The position numbers and the translations under genes were made by a program. From Pseudomonas sp. AL03 (GTDB lineage Bacteria; Pseudomonadota; Gammaproteobacteria; Pseudomonadales; Pseudomonadaceae), in the NCBI RefSeq assembly GCF_029960815.1, contig NZ_JASBRE010000004.1, positions 1-64,000 on the forward strand: a stretch of 64,000 nt of DNA. Direction: 5' to 3'. Shown in pieces: positions 60,257-64,000 of this stretch. The notes beneath the pieces are model-generated. The model did no database searches and was not told where the DNA came from. It saw only the letters and a list, made by a program, of their open reading frames with translations. The stretch's first letter is position 1, and each line of letters starts with the position of its first letter.

Positions 60257-60710
60257 ATTGTGAACGGGATAACCGCGTGAGAATCCGGTCCAGCGCATTG
60301 GCAAACGCTTGCTTCTCGCGCTCGCCAAACGGCGCTGGCCCGCCGCTCATCTGCCCCTGTTCACGTAGATCGGTGAACAGGTTACGCACCGCCAACCGAT
60401 CGCCCATGTTCTGCGCATCGAACTCTTTGCCCCGTGGATCCAGCGCCGCAACGCCCTTTTTCACCAGACGGTCGGCCAGCGGCACATCGCTGCAGATCAC
60501 CAATTCGCCGGGTACCGCGTATTCCACCAGGTAGTCGTCGGCGGCATCCGGACCACTCGGCACCACGATCAGTTTCACCAGGGCCAAACCCGGCTTGATC
60601 TGCGGCTGTCCAGCCACCAACACCACTTCGAACTGGCGCTTGAGAGCGAACTTCACTACCAGATCCTTGGCCGCCCGAGGGCAGGCGTCGGCATCGATCC
60701 AGACACGCAT
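60255..60710 (-). CDS. UPF0178/DUF188 (YaiI/YqxD) protein
   Basis: This 151-residue protein has the PIN-like DUF188 features: MRVWIDADACPRAAKDLV at the N-terminus, LVICSDVPLADRLV and ALDPRGKEFDAQNMGDRLAVRN. Aspartates at 6 and 8 fit a metal-dependent nuclease fold. Function is not established. It follows the FTR1-type gene by 29 bp. Confidence 0.9.
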   Translation of the reverse strand: MRVWIDADACPRAAKDLVVKFALKRQFEVVLVAGQPQIKPGLALVKLIVVPSGPDAADDYLVEYAVPGELVICSDVPLADRLVKKGVAALDPRGKEFDAQNMGDRLAVRNLFTDLREQGQMSGGPAPFGEREKQAFANALDRILTRLSRSQ

Positions 60711-60739
60711 TGTGTTTTTCCTTTTAAAGGATCACTCGC

Positions 60740-62638
60740 TCAGGAAGCCGGCACCCGCCGCTTCTCGGCCATCCGGCTGCGACTGTACAGCACGATGATC
60801 GCCATGATCGCCACGACCTGAGCACTCAGCGAATACGCATCAGCGTGGATGCCCAGCCAGTCGAAGTCAAAGAACGGCACCGGTCGGGTGCCGAAAATCC
60901 CGGCTTCCTGCAACGCCTTCACGCCGTGCCCGGCAAACACCACCGACAGCGCGCACAGCAAACCGGCGTTGATGCTGAAAAACAGCGACAGCGGCAGTTT
61001 CGCCGAGCCACGCAGAATCACCCAGGCCAGACCGACCAGCAACACCAACGCCGTCGCACCACCCGCCAACACCGCGTTATGACCCGCTGGACCGGCCTGC
61101 AGCCACAGGGTCTCGTAGAACAAAATCACTTCAAACAGCTCGCGATACACCGAGAAGAACGCCAACGTCGCAAACCCGAAACGCCCACCGCCACCCACCA
61201 GGCTGCTCTTGATGTAATCCTGCCAGGCCGCCGCGTGACGACGATCGTGCATCCACACGCCGAGCCAGAGCACCATGACAGCGGCAAACAACGCCGTCGT
61301 ACCTTCCAGCAATTCGCGCTGCGAACCGCTGACATCGATCACGTACGCTGCCAGCGCCCAGGTCGCCAGACCCGCCAGCAGCGCCAGCCCCCAACCGACG
61401 TTGACGCTGCGCACCGCCGATTGCTGGCCGGTATTGCGCAGGAACGCGAGGATCGCTGCCAGCACCAGAATCGCTTCCAGGCCTTCGCGCAACAGAATCA
61501 ACAAACCGGAAATGTAGCTCAGGGACCCACTTAAGCCATCGCTGCCCAGCAGGCCGGCGGATTCCTTCAACTTGGCCTTGGCCGCGTCCAGACGCTGCTG
61601 GGCCTGGACCACCGGCAAACCATCCTGCAACGACTGACGGTATGCCATCAGCGATTTTTCAGTGTCTTTGCGCACGTTGGCGTCGACGTTATCCAGCGAG
61701 CTTTCGACCAGTTCGAAACCCTCCAGATAAGCCGCCACCGACAGGTCATAGGCCTGATCGTGATCGCCGGCACGGTAGGCCGCCATGCTCTTGTCCAGGG
61801 TCGCTGCGGTGTAGTCGAGCAATTGCGCCGGGCCACGCTTGACCTGCGGCGGTTGCGCCCGCTGCGCACGGAAGGTCGCCGCCGCTTGCGGCCCCTCGGC
61901 GACCTGCACTTCTGCGGGAGTCTGACGGGCCAGGTCGGCGATGTTGTAGGTCTTTTCGGATTTTGCAGCAGCCGGGTCGGCGCTGAAGCTGGCGATATAG
62001 GTCGCCAGATCCCAACGCTGACGATCGTCCAGCTGATCGGCGAAGGCCGGCATGTCGGTGCCTTCGACACCGAGGCCCAAGGTGCTGTAGATCGCGTAGA
62101 GGCTCAGGTGATCCAGCCGCGTCGCATCACGCAGATTGGCCGGCGGCGGCGTCAGACCGACACCCGCCGGACCATCCCCGGCACCCGCGCCACCGTGGCA
62201 AACCGAACAATGCTGAGCGTACAGCGGCGCACCACGGGAAGGATCCGGCGTAATGATCGGTGCCTGGCTGACCTCATAGGCCACGGCCAGCCTGGCGCCG
62301 AGTTGCCGTGCCTGGCGACCGACATCCGCGCCGTCCTGACGCGCAGCGATCGCGTTGCGCAACGTGCTGACGCCCTGCTCCAGTCCATTTTTTTCCGGTT
62401 TGGTCGGCATCGCGGCGATCAAGCCTTGCAGTACCTTGATAAATTCCAGCTGCTCTCGGTATTCGGACTCATCAATGACCTTGCCCGCGTGCACCGTTTG
62501 CGGGTAATCCGCGCCGATGTAATCGAGCAAATGCAGCGCTTGCGGCGCGCCTTCCACGGTGTCAGCCAACAGATTGAAACTGCACAAGGCAAACAGCGGC
62601 AACACCAGCCAGGCCAGGAAACGGGACGGGGCAGTCAT
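60740..62638 (-). CDS. Cytochrome c-FTR1 fusion iron permease
   Basis: This 632-residue protein has a signal peptide, a helical periplasmic N-domain, a cytochrome c domain with heme site CSVCH (144-148) and candidate axial Met196 in TDMPAFA, a second helical stretch (270-370), and a C-terminal FTR1 permease domain with two iron-binding motifs REGLE (384-388) and RELFE (498-502). The C-terminal seven or so membrane helices end near 630. It probably couples oxidation of ferrous iron to ferric uptake. No clear Fur box was seen upstream. Confidence 0.9.
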   Translation of the reverse strand: MTAPSRFLAWLVLPLFALCSFNLLADTVEGAPQALHLLDYIGADYPQTVHAGKVIDESEYREQLEFIKVLQGLIAAMPTKPEKNGLEQGVSTLRNAIAARQDGADVGRQARQLGARLAVAYEVSQAPIITPDPSRGAPLYAQHCSVCHGGAGAGDGPAGVGLTPPPANLRDATRLDHLSLYAIYSTLGLGVEGTDMPAFADQLDDRQRWDLATYIASFSADPAAAKSEKTYNIADLARQTPAEVQVAEGPQAAATFRAQRAQPPQVKRGPAQLLDYTAATLDKSMAAYRAGDHDQAYDLSVAAYLEGFELVESSLDNVDANVRKDTEKSLMAYRQSLQDGLPVVQAQQRLDAAKAKLKESAGLLGSDGLSGSLSYISGLLILLREGLEAILVLAAILAFLRNTGQQSAVRSVNVGWGLALLAGLATWALAAYVIDVSGSQRELLEGTTALFAAVMVLWLGVWMHDRRHAAAWQDYIKSSLVGGGGRFGFATLAFFSVYRELFEVILFYETLWLQAGPAGHNAVLAGGATALVLLVGLAWVILRGSAKLPLSLFFSINAGLLCALSVVFAGHGVKALQEAGIFGTRPVPFFDFDWLGIHADAYSLSAQVVAIMAIIVLYSRSRMAEKRRVPAS

Positions 62639-62967
62639 GAATGAATCTCAATTGGAAATACGAAGTAACACATTGTTCACTTCCAATCACTTTCACTCAA
62701 GCTTTGTTATGCATTGGCGGCACGGGTGGTGATCGGCGCCTTGGGTCGCGTTTCCGAGCCATAGTGGCATTCCGTGAAAACGCGCGGTTAAAAAGCCATT
62801 ACATGGCCAGCATCCCTGTTTATAATGCCGCGCCCTCGTTATTGCGATTCGGCATTTAAGCTCCTCTTGTTATGAGGAATTGGCAGGAGGCCAACATCCC
62901 CGCCAGTAGGTCTTATCAGCCCGACCAGCATTTGTGGCTGCTTACATTCAGGGAAGAAGTATCCGCC
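62639..62967. other. Intergenic region between FTR1 and lipoprotein genes
   Basis: No gene is seen. The left part is AT-rich and presumably carries the FTR1 promoter. The right part holds the promoter at 62799-62826 and a leader of about 135 bases with a small CCTC...GAGG hairpin (about 62862-62880) before the lipoprotein start. Confidence 0.5.
62799..62826 (+). promoter_or_regulatory. Sigma-70-like promoter before lipoprotein gene
   Basis: TTACAT and a perfect TATAAT are 16 bp apart, predicting a start near 62833 and an unusually long untranslated leader of about 135 bases. Confidence 0.5.
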
Positions 62968-64000
62968 ATGGCATCCCGCGCCCTTACCTCGATCGCGCTC
63001 AGCGCCGTCACCTTGCTCTCCGGTTGTTCCGCCTTTCGCAACTACGATAGCGAACTTGCGCAAACCAACCAGCAACTGGCGTCCGGCAATGTCGACGCCG
63101 CGCTGACCTTGCTGGAAAAGAACAACACCGGCGAAGACAAGGACCTGCTCTATTACTTCGAGAAAGGTGAACTGCTGCGCGCCAAGGGCGATTTGTCCGG
63201 CAGCCAGAACGCCTGGACCCGTGCCGATCAAGTGGTGGGCAAGTGGGAAAACTCGGTCAAGCTTGATACCGCCAAGTACCTCGCCCAGTTCGGCAGTTTC
63301 CTGGTGAACGACAAAGTCCGTCGCTACGAAGGCTACGATTACGAAAAAGTCATGCTAACCACGCAGATGGCCCTCAACCTGCTGGCGGTCAACGACTTTG
63401 ACGGCGCGCGCCTGTCGATCAAAAAGACCCACGAACGGGAAGCCGTGATCGCCGACCTGCGCGACAAGGAATACCTCAAGAGCGAAGAGCAAGCCGAGAA
63501 AGAAGGCGTCAAAACCCAGTACAAGGATTTGCAGGGTTACCCGGTCGCCAGCCTCGACGCACCGGAAGTAGTCAGCCTGAAAAACAGCTACCAGAGTGCG
63601 TTCAGCCACTACCTGGCCGGCTTCGTCTACGAAGCCCTGGGTGAAAAAGACCTGGCCGCACCGGGCTATCGTAAAGCCGTCGAACTGCGCCCGAACACCC
63701 CGTTGCTGGAACAGGCGCTGGTGAATCTCGACAAGCCAAGTGGCAAGGGAGAGGAAAGCGACATTCTGATCGTCGTGCAAAGTGGTCTGGCGCCCTCCCG
63801 GGACTCGATCCGCGTGCCCCTGCCTCTGCCAATCAGCGGCAATCTGGTGATCACCCCGCTGTCGTTCCCGATCATCAAGCCGGACACCTCCACCGCCACG
63901 CTCACCCAGATTGGTGTGGACGGTCAGCAACTGAACCTGACCCAACTCAACAGCACCACCGCCATGTCCCGCCGCGCCCTGCGTGACGACATGCCGGGCA
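62968..64000 (+). CDS. TPR-like lipoprotein (COG3014 type), cut by the window end
   Basis: At least 344 residues are present and the frame runs off the edge. A signal peptide with lipobox LLSGCSAF predicts lipidation at Cys19 or so. Tetratricopeptide-like helices follow (ALTLLEKNN, YYFEKGELLRAKGDL, YLAGFVYEALGEKDLAAPGYRKAVEL) and then a beta-rich domain from about 260. It matches the COG3014 outer-membrane lipoproteins, which sit near peptidoglycan-synthesis activators in other bacteria; the neighbours beyond the edge are not visible. Confidence 0.85.
   Translation, partial: MASRALTSIALSAVTLLSGCSAFRNYDSELAQTNQQLASGNVDAALTLLEKNNTGEDKDLLYYFEKGELLRAKGDLSGSQNAWTRADQVVGKWENSVKLDTAKYLAQFGSFLVNDKVRRYEGYDYEKVMLTTQMALNLLAVNDFDGARLSIKKTHEREAVIADLRDKEYLKSEEQAEKEGVKTQYKDLQGYPVASLDAPEVVSLKNSYQSAFSHYLAGFVYEALGEKDLAAPGYRKAVELRPNTPLLEQALVNLDKPSGKGEESDILIVVQSGLAPSRDSIRVPLPLPISGNLVITPLSFPIIKPDTSTATLTQIGVDGQQLNLTQLNSTTAMSRRALRDDMPG

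Noticed and set aside
60845..61534. 229-codon plus-strand frame inside the FTR1 gene
   Set aside because: Antisense shadow of the permease, very rich in Arg/Gln/His and lacking any motif.

Overview
The window reads as a chromosomal segment of a Pseudomonas of the fluorescens lineage. Codon usage is GC-rich throughout, the proteins are typical Pseudomonas orthologues, and several neighbourhoods follow the gene order I know from Pseudomonas chromosomes: spuBCDEFGH with divergent spuI, lsfA-ssuEADCBF, gcvTHP, ubiH/ubiI-pepP-ygfB-zapA-6S RNA-fau, and ubiD-rho-trxA-ppx-ppk-hemB. No rRNA, tRNA, CRISPR array, prophage or intact insertion sequence was seen.

Layout. (1) 0.4-10.9 kb: polyamine uptake and gamma-glutamylation catabolism. 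A minus-strand run holds spuB (gamma-glutamylpolyamine synthetase), spuC (polyamine:pyruvate aminotransferase), two periplasmic binding proteins (spuD, spuE), ATPase spuF and permeases spuG/spuH. spuI is divergent. spuA (gamma-glutamyl amide hydrolase) survives only as a decayed stub between spuB and spuI. (2) 11-19.7 kb: a TetR regulator, the sulfonate operon ssuEADCB with the molbindin ssuF, the 1-Cys peroxiredoxin lsfA, an OprD-type porin and a broken tauA. (3) 19.8-28.7 kb: argA, argE, a CYTH-CHAD triphosphatase, an Lrp-family regulator divergent from an unknown small protein, a solitary GspE/PilB-type ATPase, an SPFH/NfeD pair and a DUF2388 protein. (4) 28.7-36.2 kb: glycine cleavage operon gcvTHP and a two-gene ferric-iron ABC importer with a large hairpin between its genes. 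(5) 36.3-43.2 kb: two ubiquinone hydroxylases, pepP, ygfB, zapA, 6S RNA, 5-formyl-THF cyclo-ligase, a 50-residue membrane protein and an EVE-domain protein. (6) 43.2-51.8 kb: FliL-like protein, quinone oxidoreductase, glpT, chaC-type cyclotransferase, a ferredoxin-reductase-like flavoprotein coupled to ubiD, then rho and trxA. (7) 51.9-52.5 kb: a scrap yard of three unrelated gene fragments including an IS3-family end. (8) 52.6-64 kb: ppx and ppk convergent, hemB, DedA, a fatty-acid hydroxylase family protein, elbB, a DUF188 protein, a cytochrome c-FTR1 iron permease and a lipoprotein cut by the window edge.

Most of the window is conserved core genome. The unusual material lies in decay and intergenic structure: stubs of spuA and tauA, the 51.9-52.4 kb fragment cluster, several long near-perfect inverted repeats (REP/REPIN-like and others), a 158-bp imperfect palindrome between rho and ubiD, a tiny upstream ORF overlapping the rho start, a small coupled ORF between ubiH and ubiI, and AT-rich motifs shared by the sulfur-related upstream regions. 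I did not find a convincing new multigene system.
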